From assembly GCF_025725725.1 (NCBI RefSeq), contig NZ_CP107020.1, positions 1,116,001 through 1,180,000 on the forward strand: a stretch of 64,000 nucleotides of DNA. Reading direction: 5' to 3'. A program made the position numbers and the translations under genes. The notes below the pieces were generated by a model. That model was not told the origin of the DNA, did not search any database, and saw only the letters and a list, made by a program, of their open reading frames with translations. This document shows positions 50,101 to 58,587 of this stretch, piece by piece; the stretch's first letter is position 1; each line of letters starts with the position of its first letter. This stretch comes from Brachybacterium huguangmaarense. GTDB lineage: Bacteria > Actinomycetota > Actinomycetes > Actinomycetales > Dermabacteraceae.

Positions 50101-52170
50101 TCACAGCGCGGCGACGACCTCGACGGCCTGCCGGACGGCCCGCTCCGCATCGAGCTCGAGGGCCACGTCGGCGCCGCCGATCACGTGCACGCGCGGGGGA
50201 GAGGGCAGCGCCGCGAGCTCGTCGGCGAGCGTGCGCTCGCTCTCCTGGCCCGCGCACACCACGACGGTGTCGACGGCCAGGAGGCGGGGTTCGCCCTCCT
50301 CGACGAGATGGAGGCCCTCGGCGTCGATCCGGTCGTAGGCGACGCCGCGATGCTCGATCACGCCCGCCCGGCGCAGCTCGGCGCGATGCACCCACCCGGT
50401 GGTGCGACCCAGGCCGGCGCCGATCCTGGTGTCCTTGCGCTGGCACACGTGGACCTCGCGCGCGGCGCCGGCGTGCTCGCGCGGCGGCGCGATCACGCCG
50501 CCGCGCACGTCCGCCGGATCGGTCACGCCCCAGGCCTGGGCCCACGCGTCGGCGTCGAGGGTGAGCGAGGGGGAGGGCGCGGTGAGGAACTCGGCGACGT
50601 CGACGCCGATGCCTCCCGCCCCGACCACGGCCACGCGCCGGCCCGCCCCGGCCCGTCCGGCGAGCAGGTCGGCGTACGACACGACGTCCGGGGCGCCCGT
50701 GGGCCGCGGCGACGACGGGTCGAAGCCGGGCTCCTGCACGATGCGCGGGCGGACCCCCGTCGCGACGATCACGTCGTCGAAGGCGGCGAGCTCCGCGGCC
50801 GCGGGCCGGGTGCCCAGGCGCACGCCCACGCCGTGCGCGAGCAGCCGCATGCGCCACGAGGCGATCGCGTCCGCGTAGTCCTCCTTGCCCGGCACGCGGG
50901 CGGCGTAGCGGAACTGGCCGCCGATCTCGTCCTCGGCCTCGAACAGCGTGGTGACGAAGCCGCGCACGGCGGCGCTGATGGCGGCCTCGAGCCCCGCCGG
51001 CCCCGCGCCGACCACGGCCACCCGGCGCCGGCGCAGCGAGGTGGTGGGCACGAGGCGGAGGTCACCGTCCGTCTCGTGGCCCGCCCTCGGGTTCACGACG
51101 CAGCTCGCCCGCCGGCCGTCGAACACCCGGTCCAAGCAGGCCTGGTTGCACGCGATGCACGCGACGACCTCGGCGGCGCGTCCCGCGGCGAGCTTGGCGG
51201 GCAGGGCGGGATCGGCCAGGAGCGGGCGGGCGAGGGAGACGAGGTCGGCCTCGCCGCGCGCGAGCACGCCCTCGGCGACATCGGGGCTGTGGAGACGCCC
51301 CGCGGCGACGACGGGCACCTGGGCGGCCTCCGTGAGCCGCGCCGTGAGCCGCGTGAAGGCGCCGTGGGGCACCGAGCTCGCGATCGTGGGGACCCGCGAC
51401 TCGTGCCAGCCGATGCCCGTCGAGAGCACGTCGACCCCCGCGTGCTCGAGCTCCCGCGCGAGCGCGAGGGTCTCGTCCCACGTCTGCCCGTCCTCCACGA
51501 GGTCCAGCAGCGAGATGCGGTAGCTGAGCAGGAGCCCGGGCCCGACGGCCTCGCGCACCGCACGGGCGATCGCGAGGGGCACGGCGCGCCGCCCGGCGGC
51601 GTCGCGGCCGTAGCGGTCGCGCCGGCGATTGGTGCGCGGCGCGAGGAACTGGTTGAGCAGGTAGCCCTCGGAGCCCATCAGCTCGACGCCGTCGTAGCCG
51701 GCCTCGGCTGCGAGCGCCGCCGAGCGGGCGAAGGCGCGGATCGTGCGCGCGATCCCGTGGCGGGTCAGCCGGCGGGCCCGGACCGGAGAGATCGGGGCTC
51801 GCGTGCGCGAGGCGGAGACCGCGAACCGATGGGCGGCGTAGCGCCCCGCGTGCAGCAGCTGCAGGAGCACGCGGGAGTCGCCCTCGTGCACGGCGTCGGT
51901 CACCTCGCGATGGCGTGCGAGCAGAGCCGGCGAGGCGAGCGCGCCGTGGCGGGTCAGCCGTCCCGCGCGGTCAGGGGAGTAGCCGCCCGTGACGAGCAGC
52001 CCCGCGCCGCCGCGGGCCCGCTCGCCGAGGAACGCCGCGAGCTTCGCGACGTCCTCGGCGGAGTCCTCGAGGCCGGTGTGCATGGACCCCATCACGAGGC
52101 GGTTCGCGACGGTGAAGGGACCCAGGTCCAGCGGGGACAGGAGGCGGGCGTACGGCGCGCTGGCGGACAT
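50101..52170 (-). CDS. fadH: NADPH-dependent 2,4-dienoyl-CoA reductase (FadH-type)
   Basis: A 689-residue old-yellow-enzyme-type flavoprotein. The N-terminal FMN TIM barrel (PFTVANRLVMGSMHTGLED) includes the family's GYDGVELMGSEGYLLNQFLAPR in two parts. The 4Fe-4S cysteines are C-x2-C-x3-C-x11-C near residues 340-360 (CIACNQACL to SCVVNP). A C-terminal FAD/NADPH part begins VAVVGAGPAGLEAA near 383. It reduces dienoyl-CoA intermediates of unsaturated fatty-acid oxidation. The ATG has CACAAT seven bases upstream and no ribosome site. Confidence 0.92.
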   Translation of the reverse strand: MSASAPYARLLSPLDLGPFTVANRLVMGSMHTGLEDSAEDVAKLAAFLGERARGGAGLLVTGGYSPDRAGRLTRHGALASPALLARHREVTDAVHEGDSRVLLQLLHAGRYAAHRFAVSASRTRAPISPVRARRLTRHGIARTIRAFARSAALAAEAGYDGVELMGSEGYLLNQFLAPRTNRRRDRYGRDAAGRRAVPLAIARAVREAVGPGLLLSYRISLLDLVEDGQTWDETLALARELEHAGVDVLSTGIGWHESRVPTIASSVPHGAFTRLTARLTEAAQVPVVAAGRLHSPDVAEGVLARGEADLVSLARPLLADPALPAKLAAGRAAEVVACIACNQACLDRVFDGRRASCVVNPRAGHETDGDLRLVPTTSLRRRRVAVVGAGPAGLEAAISAAVRGFVTTLFEAEDEIGGQFRYAARVPGKEDYADAIASWRMRLLAHGVGVRLGTRPAAAELAAFDDVIVATGVRPRIVQEPGFDPSSPRPTGAPDVVSYADLLAGRAGAGRRVAVVGAGGIGVDVAEFLTAPSPSLTLDADAWAQAWGVTDPADVRGGVIAPPREHAGAAREVHVCQRKDTRIGAGLGRTTGWVHRAELRRAGVIEHRGVAYDRIDAEGLHLVEEGEPRLLAVDTVVVCAGQESERTLADELAALPSPPRVHVIGGADVALELDAERAVRQAVEVVAAL

Positions 52171-52201
52171 GCGTGCGATTGTGCCAGGGCGCGCCGCCCC
52201 C

Positions 52202-53317
52202 TCACGCGAGCTCGGCGACCGCGACCGCGATGTTGTCGGGGCCGCCGGCGGCCAGCGCGAGCCCCACGAGGGCGTCGGCGACCTCCTCGGCCGATCCCGG
52301 CGCCGTCAGGACGGGCGCGAGCCCGGCCGCCGGCACGACGGCGTGCACGCCGTCGCTCAGCAGCACCACCCGGTCGCCCGCCATGACGTGCCGCACGAGC
52401 AGATCGGGTGCGGTCGGCGCCCCCGGCGCGAGCGCCCGGTTGAGCGTCGCACGGTCGGGATGCGCGGCGGCCTCGTCGGCGGTCAGGCGACCGGCCGCGA
52501 CGAGCGAGAGCACGTGCGTGTGGTCCTGCGTGAGCACGTCGATCCTGCCGTCCCGCACGAGGTACGCGCGCGTGTCGCCGATGTGGGCGAGCACGAGCCG
52601 CTCGCCCTCGATCGCGGCGACCGTGAGCGTGGTCCCGAGCTCGCCGCCCGGGCGGGCGGCGGCGAGCGCCTCGGCCTCGTGCCAGGCCCGGTCGAGGGCG
52701 CCGGAGAGGTCGTCGCCCGCCGCGAGCGCGCTCACGAGGGCGCCCGAGACGATGCCGAGGGTCTCCTGGGCGAGCAGGGCATCCTCGCCGAAGCCGTCGG
52801 CGACGCCGAGCATGCGGCGGCCGCCGGGCAGGGGGCGCTCGAGGGCGGCGTCCTGCTGGGCGGGTCGCGTCGTGCCGATGTCCGCGCGCGCCGCGGCGGA
52901 GGCGATGCGCGGGGAGCCGGTGGGGTCGATGGAGGTCATGACAGGGGCCTTCCTGGTGCTCCCGAGAGCGGTGAGGAGCTGCAGGACGGCGCCGTCGCGA
53001 CTGATCGCGTCGGCGCGCTCCTGACGCCACCACGAGCGGATCTCGCTCGCCGCGGCGTCGGAGGGGAGGTCGCACACGATCGCGATCCGCGCGAGCCCCA
53101 TGCCCACGCCGCGCAGGGCGGCGATGAGACGGGCGCGGGGCACCTGATCGGTCCCGTACGAGCGGTACCCGGTGACCGGGTCGACCGCGCGCGGGGGCAG
53201 CAGCCCCGACTCGTCGTACAGTCGCAGCGCCTTCGCGCTGAGCCCGCTCGCGGTCGCGAGCTCGCCGATCGACAGGGGCTCGTGCGAGCCCCGCGCGTCC
53301 GGTGACGTCTCGTGCAT
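52202..53317 (-). CDS. MerR-type DNA-binding domain fused to a PP2C (PPM) phosphatase
   Basis: A 371-residue fusion. Residues about 15-90 are a MerR winged HTH: SIGELATASGLSAKALRLYDE then SGLLPPRAVDPVTGYRSYG. Residues about 130-371 are a PPM Ser/Thr phosphatase: VADGFGED with the metal Asp near 172, LVLAHIGDTRAYLVRDG near 245, LTQDHTHV, VVLLSDGVHAVVP near 325 and GGPDNIAVAV near 358. The usual N-E-D of the first motif reads QQD, keeping the Asp. It could be a regulator whose output is dephosphorylation, or one whose DNA binding is tuned by it. AGGAGAG precedes the ATG. The gene is divergent from the GNAT gene. Confidence 0.9.
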   Translation of the reverse strand: MHETSPDARGSHEPLSIGELATASGLSAKALRLYDESGLLPPRAVDPVTGYRSYGTDQVPRARLIAALRGVGMGLARIAIVCDLPSDAAASEIRSWWRQERADAISRDGAVLQLLTALGSTRKAPVMTSIDPTGSPRIASAAARADIGTTRPAQQDAALERPLPGGRRMLGVADGFGEDALLAQETLGIVSGALVSALAAGDDLSGALDRAWHEAEALAAARPGGELGTTLTVAAIEGERLVLAHIGDTRAYLVRDGRIDVLTQDHTHVLSLVAAGRLTADEAAAHPDRATLNRALAPGAPTAPDLLVRHVMAGDRVVLLSDGVHAVVPAAGLAPVLTAPGSAEEVADALVGLALAAGGPDNIAVAVAELA

Positions 53318-53482
53318 CGACCTCTCCTCGTGCTCCCCGGTCTCCCGGGCCCGGGGCGATCCCGGTGGGCCCACTCTCGGGATTGTCCTCGGGGCAGGGT
53401 CAAGCGGATCGGGGGAGCGACGGGCGACGGGCGACGGGAAATTGCCTCGACGCCGTCGCGCGCGCCGTGGTCTGCTCGGACC

Positions 53483-54523
53483 ATGAGCCTCCGCATCCGC
53501 CCCGTCGACCCCGCCTCCGACGCCGACCTCGTCCAGCTCGGCGCCCTCCTCGAGGCCGGCCAGCGGCACGACTACGGCGCCTCCGTGCGACGCACCCCGG
53601 CGCAGCGCCGCGTCGGCCTCGAGTCGACCCCGTACTGGGACGTGAGCTGCTGGGCGGCGTTCGCCGAGACGATGGAGGGCGGCGAGGTGCTCGTCGGTGT
53701 CGCGGACACGATGATCCCCCTCGCCGAGGACCTCGACCAGATCCATCTCTCCGTCGAGGTGCATCCCGCCCACCGCGGCCAGGGCGTCGGCACCGCCCTC
53801 GTCGAGGAGGCGCTGATCCCCGCGATCCGCGCCGCGGGCCGGCCGCTCGCGACGGCCTACGGATCGATCCCCGCCGACGGCGACGTGGACGACCCGGCCC
53901 TGCCTGCCAACCGGCTCGCCGCACGCGTGGGTCTCGAACGGCGCAACGTCGCCGTGTGCCGCGTGCTGGACCTGCCCGTGCCGCCCGCGCTGCTCGCGCA
54001 TCTGGAGGCCGAGGCCGTCTCGCGCATGGACGGCTACACGATCCTGACCTGGGAGGATGAGGTCCCCGCCGAGCACGTCGAACGCTACGGCGCCCTGCTG
54101 CGCCAGCTCGAGATCGACGAGCCCGATGAGGACGTCGAGCACGAGGCACCCGAGTACACGCCCGAGCGCATCCGCATCATGGAGGAGCGTCGCCGCCGCG
54201 CGGGGACCCACGTGCTCGCGGCCGTCGCCGTCGCCCCCGACGGGAGCTTCGCGGGCAACTCCGAGATCGGCTACGCGTCCTTGCCCGGGACGGACCTGGG
54301 CTACCAGGAGAACACCCTCGTGATGCCCGAGCATCGCGGCCATCGCCTGGGGCTCGCGCTCAAGGTCGCCAATCATCTCCGCCTCGCCGAGCGGGCTCCC
54401 GCTCTTCGGGCGCTCGTCACGTGGAACTCCCATGTGAACCCGTGGATGATCGCCATCAACGAGCAGCTCGGCTATCGCGTCGCCTTCCGCGAGATCGCCT
54501 ACCAGGGGCGTTCTCGGACCTGA
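53483..54523 (+). CDS. Tandem GNAT-family N-acetyltransferase
   Basis: A 346-residue protein with two GNAT folds. The first acetyl-CoA motif A is VEVHPAHRGQGVGTALVEEAL near residue 92-112 and the second, more divergent one is MPEHRGHRLGLALKVANHL near 280. This two-domain layout is shared with mycothiol synthase-like proteins, but it is not clearly MshD and the acceptor is unknown. The ATG is six bases after TCTGCT with no ribosome site. Confidence 0.82.
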   Translation: MSLRIRPVDPASDADLVQLGALLEAGQRHDYGASVRRTPAQRRVGLESTPYWDVSCWAAFAETMEGGEVLVGVADTMIPLAEDLDQIHLSVEVHPAHRGQGVGTALVEEALIPAIRAAGRPLATAYGSIPADGDVDDPALPANRLAARVGLERRNVAVCRVLDLPVPPALLAHLEAEAVSRMDGYTILTWEDEVPAEHVERYGALLRQLEIDEPDEDVEHEAPEYTPERIRIMEERRRRAGTHVLAAVAVAPDGSFAGNSEIGYASLPGTDLGYQENTLVMPEHRGHRLGLALKVANHLRLAERAPALRALVTWNSHVNPWMIAINEQLGYRVAFREIAYQGRSRT

Positions 54524-54572
54524 GCCTCGCCTGAGAGCGTGCGGCGGCCACGGCTCGTGCTTGCATGAGCCC

Positions 54573-55244
54573 ATGACGAGCCGCCGACCCCGCGCGCGCC
54601 GCCCCGGACGCCCGGCGCGCGCCGGCCTCGGCCTCGCCCTGGGGCTGCTCGGGGCCGCCCTGGCCGCGGAGGCCGTCTCGGAGTGGGCGAGCCGACGCGA
54701 GCTCGGCGCGCTCGCCGAGAACCGGCCGGGCCGTGCCGAGGCCGTCGTGGTGCTCGGCTACGGCAACCGCGGGCACCGCGCCAACGCGATCAACCGCTGG
54801 CGCGTGCGCGTGGGCCTGCGCTCGCGAAACCCGGCAGCCTCCGTCTCGACGCTCGTGCTGTGCGGCGGCGCGGTGCACGGCGACGTCTCCGAGGCGGAGC
54901 TGCTCGCCCGCCATGCGCGCGACGAGCTCGGCGCCCCGGGCCCGTTCGTGCTCGACGACACGAGCCGCACCACGTGGGAGAACATCGCCCATGCCGTGCC
55001 CGTGCTCGAGGGCGCCGACCGCATCGTCATCGCCTCGGACCCCCTCCACGCCCTGCGCGCCCGACGCTACCTGCGCCGCCAGCGTCCGGACCTGGCCCGC
55101 CGCCTCGCCCGCGCCGACGATCAGCGCCTCGGCGAGATGGCCTGGCTCAAGCCCCTCGTCGTGGTGGTGGGGCTCGAGGCCCTGCGCCGCGATGCCCGGG
55201 ACCGTCGCGCGCGGCGGCGCGCGCGTGCTTCGATGGGGCGATGA
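54573..55244 (+). CDS. DUF218 (YdcF/SanA/ElyC-type) protein
   Basis: A 223-residue protein with an N-terminal basic tail, a hydrophobic stretch (GLGLALGLLGAALAAEAV) that probably anchors it, and a DUF218 domain: AEAVVVLGYGNRG near 50, LVLCGGAVHG near 90, and TSRTTWENI near 130. Family members are linked to envelope or vancomycin phenotypes in enterobacteria, but their reaction is unknown. The ATG is preceded at six bases by TTGCAT; an upstream TTG is less likely. It heads a compact cluster in which the next gene overlaps its stop. Confidence 0.82.
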   Translation: MTSRRPRARRPGRPARAGLGLALGLLGAALAAEAVSEWASRRELGALAENRPGRAEAVVVLGYGNRGHRANAINRWRVRVGLRSRNPAASVSTLVLCGGAVHGDVSEAELLARHARDELGAPGPFVLDDTSRTTWENIAHAVPVLEGADRIVIASDPLHALRARRYLRRQRPDLARRLARADDQRLGEMAWLKPLVVVVGLEALRRDARDRRARRRARASMGR

Positions 55245-55735
55245 CCCCAGAGCAGGCCCCCGCCCTCGGCAGCCGCGACGACGAGACCCGCGTCGTGAGC
55301 GCCTCCCGCCGCATCGACGCCCCCGCCGGCGTGATCTTCGAGCTGATCGCCGACCCCGCCCGCCAGCCCGAGTGGGACGGCAACGACAACCTCGCCGAGG
55401 CCGCCTCGGGCCAGCGGGTCCGCGGCGTGGGCGACGTGTTCCGGATGGCCCTCACGGGCGACGGCGCCATCCGCGAGAACCACGTCGTCGAGTTCGAGGA
55501 GGGAGAGCGCATCGCGTGGCTGCCCGCCCCCGAGGGCGAGCAGCCGCCCGGGCACCTGTGGCGCTGGGAGCTCGAGGGCTCCGACGACGGCACCCTCGTG
55601 ATCCACACCTACGACTGGACGGACCTGCACGACGAGGCGCGCCAGGTGCGTGCCCGCGCGACCACGTCCGAGAAGCTCGCGGCGTCGATCGACCGTCTCG
55701 CCGCCCTCGCCGAGCGGGAGGCCGCGCAGCCGTGA
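55241..55735 (+). CDS. SRPBCC-superfamily (polyketide cyclase/START-like) protein
   Basis: A 164-residue helix-grip-fold protein beginning SASRRIDAPAGVIFELIADPARQPEWDG in two parts, the typical SRPBCC opening. Such proteins bind hydrophobic ligands or have cyclase/hydratase activity; no ligand can be given. The ATG overlaps the DUF218 stop by four bases and its own stop overlaps the next GTG. Confidence 0.85.
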   Translation: MTPEQAPALGSRDDETRVVSASRRIDAPAGVIFELIADPARQPEWDGNDNLAEAASGQRVRGVGDVFRMALTGDGAIRENHVVEFEEGERIAWLPAPEGEQPPGHLWRWELEGSDDGTLVIHTYDWTDLHDEARQVRARATTSEKLAASIDRLAALAEREAAQP

Positions 55736-56190
55736 GCAGCCCCGGGGACCCCGAGGACGCCGTCGCCGAGGCCATCGCGCGAGGCGACTTCGACGACCTC
55801 CCCGGCGCCGGCGCCCCGCTCGACCTGCCGGCCGTGCACGACCCCGACTGGTGGATCAAGCAGCGCCTCGAGCACGACGACATCGACTGCGACGCCCTCC
55901 TGCCCGTCGTGATGCTGCTGCGCCGCGAGCACGAGGGTCTCGGCGGGACCCTCGCGGCCCTCGACACCGAGGAGCAGGTGCGCGACGCCCTCGAGGACTT
56001 CAACGCCCGCGTGCTCGCCGACCGCGCCGCGCACCCCCTGGCCCGCATGCTCGCCCCGACCGTCGACGTCGAGGCGCGCGTCGCGGCCTGGCGCGCCGAG
56101 CACGCCGCCCGCCCCGTGCCGCCCGACCCGGCGCCGGCTCCGCCGCCCGCGCGCCGCCGCTGGTGGGAGAGGCTGCGGCGCCGCCCGTAG
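55732..56190 (+). CDS. DUF1992 (DnaJ homologue subfamily C-type) protein
   Basis: A 152-residue cytosolic protein of the DUF1992 family. The conserved core is EDAVAEAIARGDFDDLPGAGAPL followed by DLPAVHDPDWWIKQRL, near residues 7-45. A Pro/Arg-rich tail ends the protein. Function is unknown in bacteria. The GTG start overlaps the SRPBCC stop (GTGA). Confidence 0.87.
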   Translation: MSSPGDPEDAVAEAIARGDFDDLPGAGAPLDLPAVHDPDWWIKQRLEHDDIDCDALLPVVMLLRREHEGLGGTLAALDTEEQVRDALEDFNARVLADRAAHPLARMLAPTVDVEARVAAWRAEHAARPVPPDPAPAPPPARRRWWERLRRRP

Positions 56191-56199
56191 ACTTCGGCC

Positions 56200-57015
56200 A
56201 TGCCGCGTCCCCGTCTCGTCGCCTCCGACCTGGACGGCACCCTGCTCGACACCTCCGGGGTGATCACCGAGCGCACCGCGCGCACGTGGCACCGGCTGTG
56301 GGACGAGGGCATCGCGACCGTCCTGGTGACGGCCCGGCCGCCCCGCTGGGTGGACCACCTGGCCCAGATCACGGGCGATCACGGCGTCGTGATCTGCGCG
56401 AACGGCGCCTTCGTGTACGACGCCGCCCATCAGCGGATCCGCGAGAACCACGGGCTGGCCCCCGAGCTCCTGCACGAGCTCCTGGCCGACCTGCGCACGA
56501 TCGACGGGATCGCCTTCTCCGCCGAGCTCGCGGGAGGCTTCCACCGCGAGGCCGCCTATCCCGGAGGGACCCCCGACGGCATGCCGGAGATCGGCCACGA
56601 GAGCGTCGGTCCCCTCGAGGCGATCGAGGAGCCGGTCGGCAAGCTGCTCGCGGTCTCCGAGGCCCTCGAGCCCCGGCGCTTCCTCGCCGCGGTCACCGAG
56701 ATCATCGGCGACCGTGCGCTGCTGTCGACGTCGTGCGAGGGAGGGCTCGCCGAGATCGGCCCCGCGGGCGTCACCAAGGCGCGCGCGCTGGCCTCCTGGA
56801 GCGAGGGGCTCGGCATCGCCGGCGCGGACGTGTGGGCCTTCGGCGACATGCCCAACGACATCCCCATGCTCACGTGGGCCGGGACCGGCTGGGCCGTCGC
56901 GGGGGCACACCCCGACGTGCTCGCCGTCGCCGACCGGACCTGCGGCCCCAACTCGGCCGACGGCGTCGCCGCGGCCCTCGAGGACATGCTGGCCGGTCGC
57001 GAGGGCGAGCGGTGA
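56200..57015 (+). CDS. HAD-superfamily hydrolase, Cof type
   Basis: A 271-residue HAD phosphatase with a type IIB (Cof) cap. Motif I is VASDLDGTLLD near residue 8, motif II VLVTARPP near 45, motif III KARALASW near 194 and motif IV FGDMPNDIPML near 213. These enzymes usually dephosphorylate sugar phosphates or flavin intermediates; substrate unknown. A -10-like TAGACT, which includes the previous stop TAG, ends six bases before the ATG, so it may also be transcribed alone without a leader. Confidence 0.9.
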   Translation: MPRPRLVASDLDGTLLDTSGVITERTARTWHRLWDEGIATVLVTARPPRWVDHLAQITGDHGVVICANGAFVYDAAHQRIRENHGLAPELLHELLADLRTIDGIAFSAELAGGFHREAAYPGGTPDGMPEIGHESVGPLEAIEEPVGKLLAVSEALEPRRFLAAVTEIIGDRALLSTSCEGGLAEIGPAGVTKARALASWSEGLGIAGADVWAFGDMPNDIPMLTWAGTGWAVAGAHPDVLAVADRTCGPNSADGVAAALEDMLAGREGER

Positions 57016-57938
57016 CCGCCCCCGCCGCCCGCGGACAGGGACGCAACGGCCGGCTGACCGGCCTCCAGCTGCTGCTGGCCCTGATCGTGTTCGTCGTCGC
57101 CGAGCTCGTGTGGACCCTGCTCGCGATCGTGCTCACCCTCGTGGCCAACCCCGCCGCCCTCGGCCTCGACGGCACCCCCCGCGCGCAGAGCGCCCTGCCC
57201 CTGGCCGGCGGCGCGTACCTCGTCGGGGCCGTGCTCGCGGGCGCGCTCGCCGTCGGCGGGCACCTGCTGATCGTGGGGCCGCTCGCACGTCGCCCGGGGC
57301 TGGCCGTGCGCGGCCGGCGCGTGCTCGGCGAGCTCGCCCTCGGCCTCGTGATCGGCGCGGCCCTCATCTCCCTGTCCACGGGTCTGATCGCGCTGCTCGG
57401 CGGCTACCGGGTGACGGGCCTCGACCCGCAGGCCGAGCTGCTGGGCCCGCTCGCGATCGGCGTCGGCGCCGCGTTCATCGAGGAGGTCTTCTTCCGCGGC
57501 GCGGTGCTGCGCCTGCTCGACGGCTGGCTGGGCAGCGGACCGGCCGTCGCGATCAGCTCGATCCTGTTCGGCGCCGTGCACCTGGCCAACCCCGGGGCCG
57601 GGCTGTGGGGCGCGATCGCGATCGCCGTCGAGGCGTCGATCCTGCTCGCCGGCGCCTACCTGCTCACGCGGCGGCTGTGGCTCGCGATCGGCATCCACCT
57701 GGCGTGGAACACCGTCCAGGCCGGGCTGTTCTCGTGGGACGTCTCGGGGACCGGCGCCCAGCACGGGCTGCTGCAGGCCGAGACGGCGGGCCCGGACTGG
57801 CTCACGGGCGGGGACATGGGCGTCGAGGGCTCGGTCGTGACCGTGGCCGTCGGCCTCGCCGCCGGGATCGTGATGCTCGTCCTCGCGCACCGCCGCGGCC
57901 ACCTGCTGCCGCGCGAGTCCCGCGCCGCGCGGGACTGA
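57012..57938 (+). CDS. CPBP-family intramembrane metalloprotease
   Basis: A 308-residue membrane protein with about eight helices. All three CPBP (Abi/Rce1-like) motifs are intact: EEVFFRG (EExxxR) near residue 157, FGAVHLAN (FxxxH) near 184, and HLAWN (HxxxN) near 232. It probably cleaves membrane proteins or processes prenylated/bacteriocin-like peptides; substrate unknown. The GTG start overlaps the HAD stop by four bases, closing the cluster begun at 54573. Confidence 0.9.
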   Translation: MTAPAARGQGRNGRLTGLQLLLALIVFVVAELVWTLLAIVLTLVANPAALGLDGTPRAQSALPLAGGAYLVGAVLAGALAVGGHLLIVGPLARRPGLAVRGRRVLGELALGLVIGAALISLSTGLIALLGGYRVTGLDPQAELLGPLAIGVGAAFIEEVFFRGAVLRLLDGWLGSGPAVAISSILFGAVHLANPGAGLWGAIAIAVEASILLAGAYLLTRRLWLAIGIHLAWNTVQAGLFSWDVSGTGAQHGLLQAETAGPDWLTGGDMGVEGSVVTVAVGLAAGIVMLVLAHRRGHLLPRESRAARD

Positions 57939-57944
57939 CGCCTC

Positions 57945-58008
57945 CCGCCGGTCGAGCGCGCCGGCTCGGTCGGAACGAGCGCGACCGCTCGCCCGGAGCG
58001 ACCGGCGG
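57945..58008. terminator. Inverted repeat between convergent genes
   Basis: Arms 57945-57954 (CCGCCGGTCG) and 57999-58008 (CGACCGGCGG) pair perfectly around a 44-base loop that contains further GC-rich complementarity. A second small hairpin, CAGGGC-ctca-GCCCTG, lies at 58019-58034 over the stop of the convergent gene. A bidirectional terminator is likely. Confidence 0.5.
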
Positions 58009-58025
58009 CCGTCAGCGGCAGGGCC

Positions 58026-58481
58026 TCAGCCCTGGCCCCACGTGTCATGGGAGGCGCCCACGCGGTCGACGCTCGAATGCACGTCGGCGAAGCACTCGCT
58101 GCCCGAGCGCCACACCCGCACCGTGCCGTCGCCGAGGCCCTCGAGGCGCGCCACCTCGGCGCCCTCGGGGTGGTGCAGCGGCGGATGCAGGCGCACCGAG
58201 CCGTGCGTGAGCTCGAGGCGGATGCCGACGCCCGTGAGCTCGTGCGTGGACTCGACGTGCTGGGTGATGAGCCCGCGCAGCAGACCCGCCCACCGCTCGT
58301 CGGACGACGCCACGACCTTGCCGTCGACGGTCACCGTCGGCAGCACCGTGCACGTCAGCTGGGGGCCGTCGAGGCCGCCGGAGGTGGTGAAGCGCAGACG
58401 CACCTGATGCAGCACGAAGTCGACCTCGTGCAGGCGATAGCCCTCGAGACGGCTCACGAGGGACTCGGGAGCGACGGTCAT
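58026..58481 (-). CDS. Hypothetical protein, 151 aa
   Basis: I do not recognise a family. A soluble protein with alternating polar/hydrophobic strands (VDFVLHQVRLRFTTSGG, LTCTVLPTVTVDGKVVAS) suggesting a beta-rich fold, and a C-terminal WRSGSECFADVHSSVDRVG. No signal peptide or membrane helix. The ATG at 58479-58481 is chosen for the purine-rich GAAAGGGG upstream. It stands between a CPBP gene and the SNF2 helicase, separated from the latter by 106 bases. Confidence 0.6.
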   Translation of the reverse strand: MTVAPESLVSRLEGYRLHEVDFVLHQVRLRFTTSGGLDGPQLTCTVLPTVTVDGKVVASSDERWAGLLRGLITQHVESTHELTGVGIRLELTHGSVRLHPPLHHPEGAEVARLEGLGDGTVRVWRSGSECFADVHSSVDRVGASHDTWGQG

Positions 58482-58587
58482 GGTGGCACCCCTTTCCGTG
58501 TCGTCCCGACGGACGGGACCCTTGGGGCGAAGCGTGGTCGCCTCGCCTCGGGGCGTCGCAAGCCCGGGCGACCGGTGAGACCGTCGC

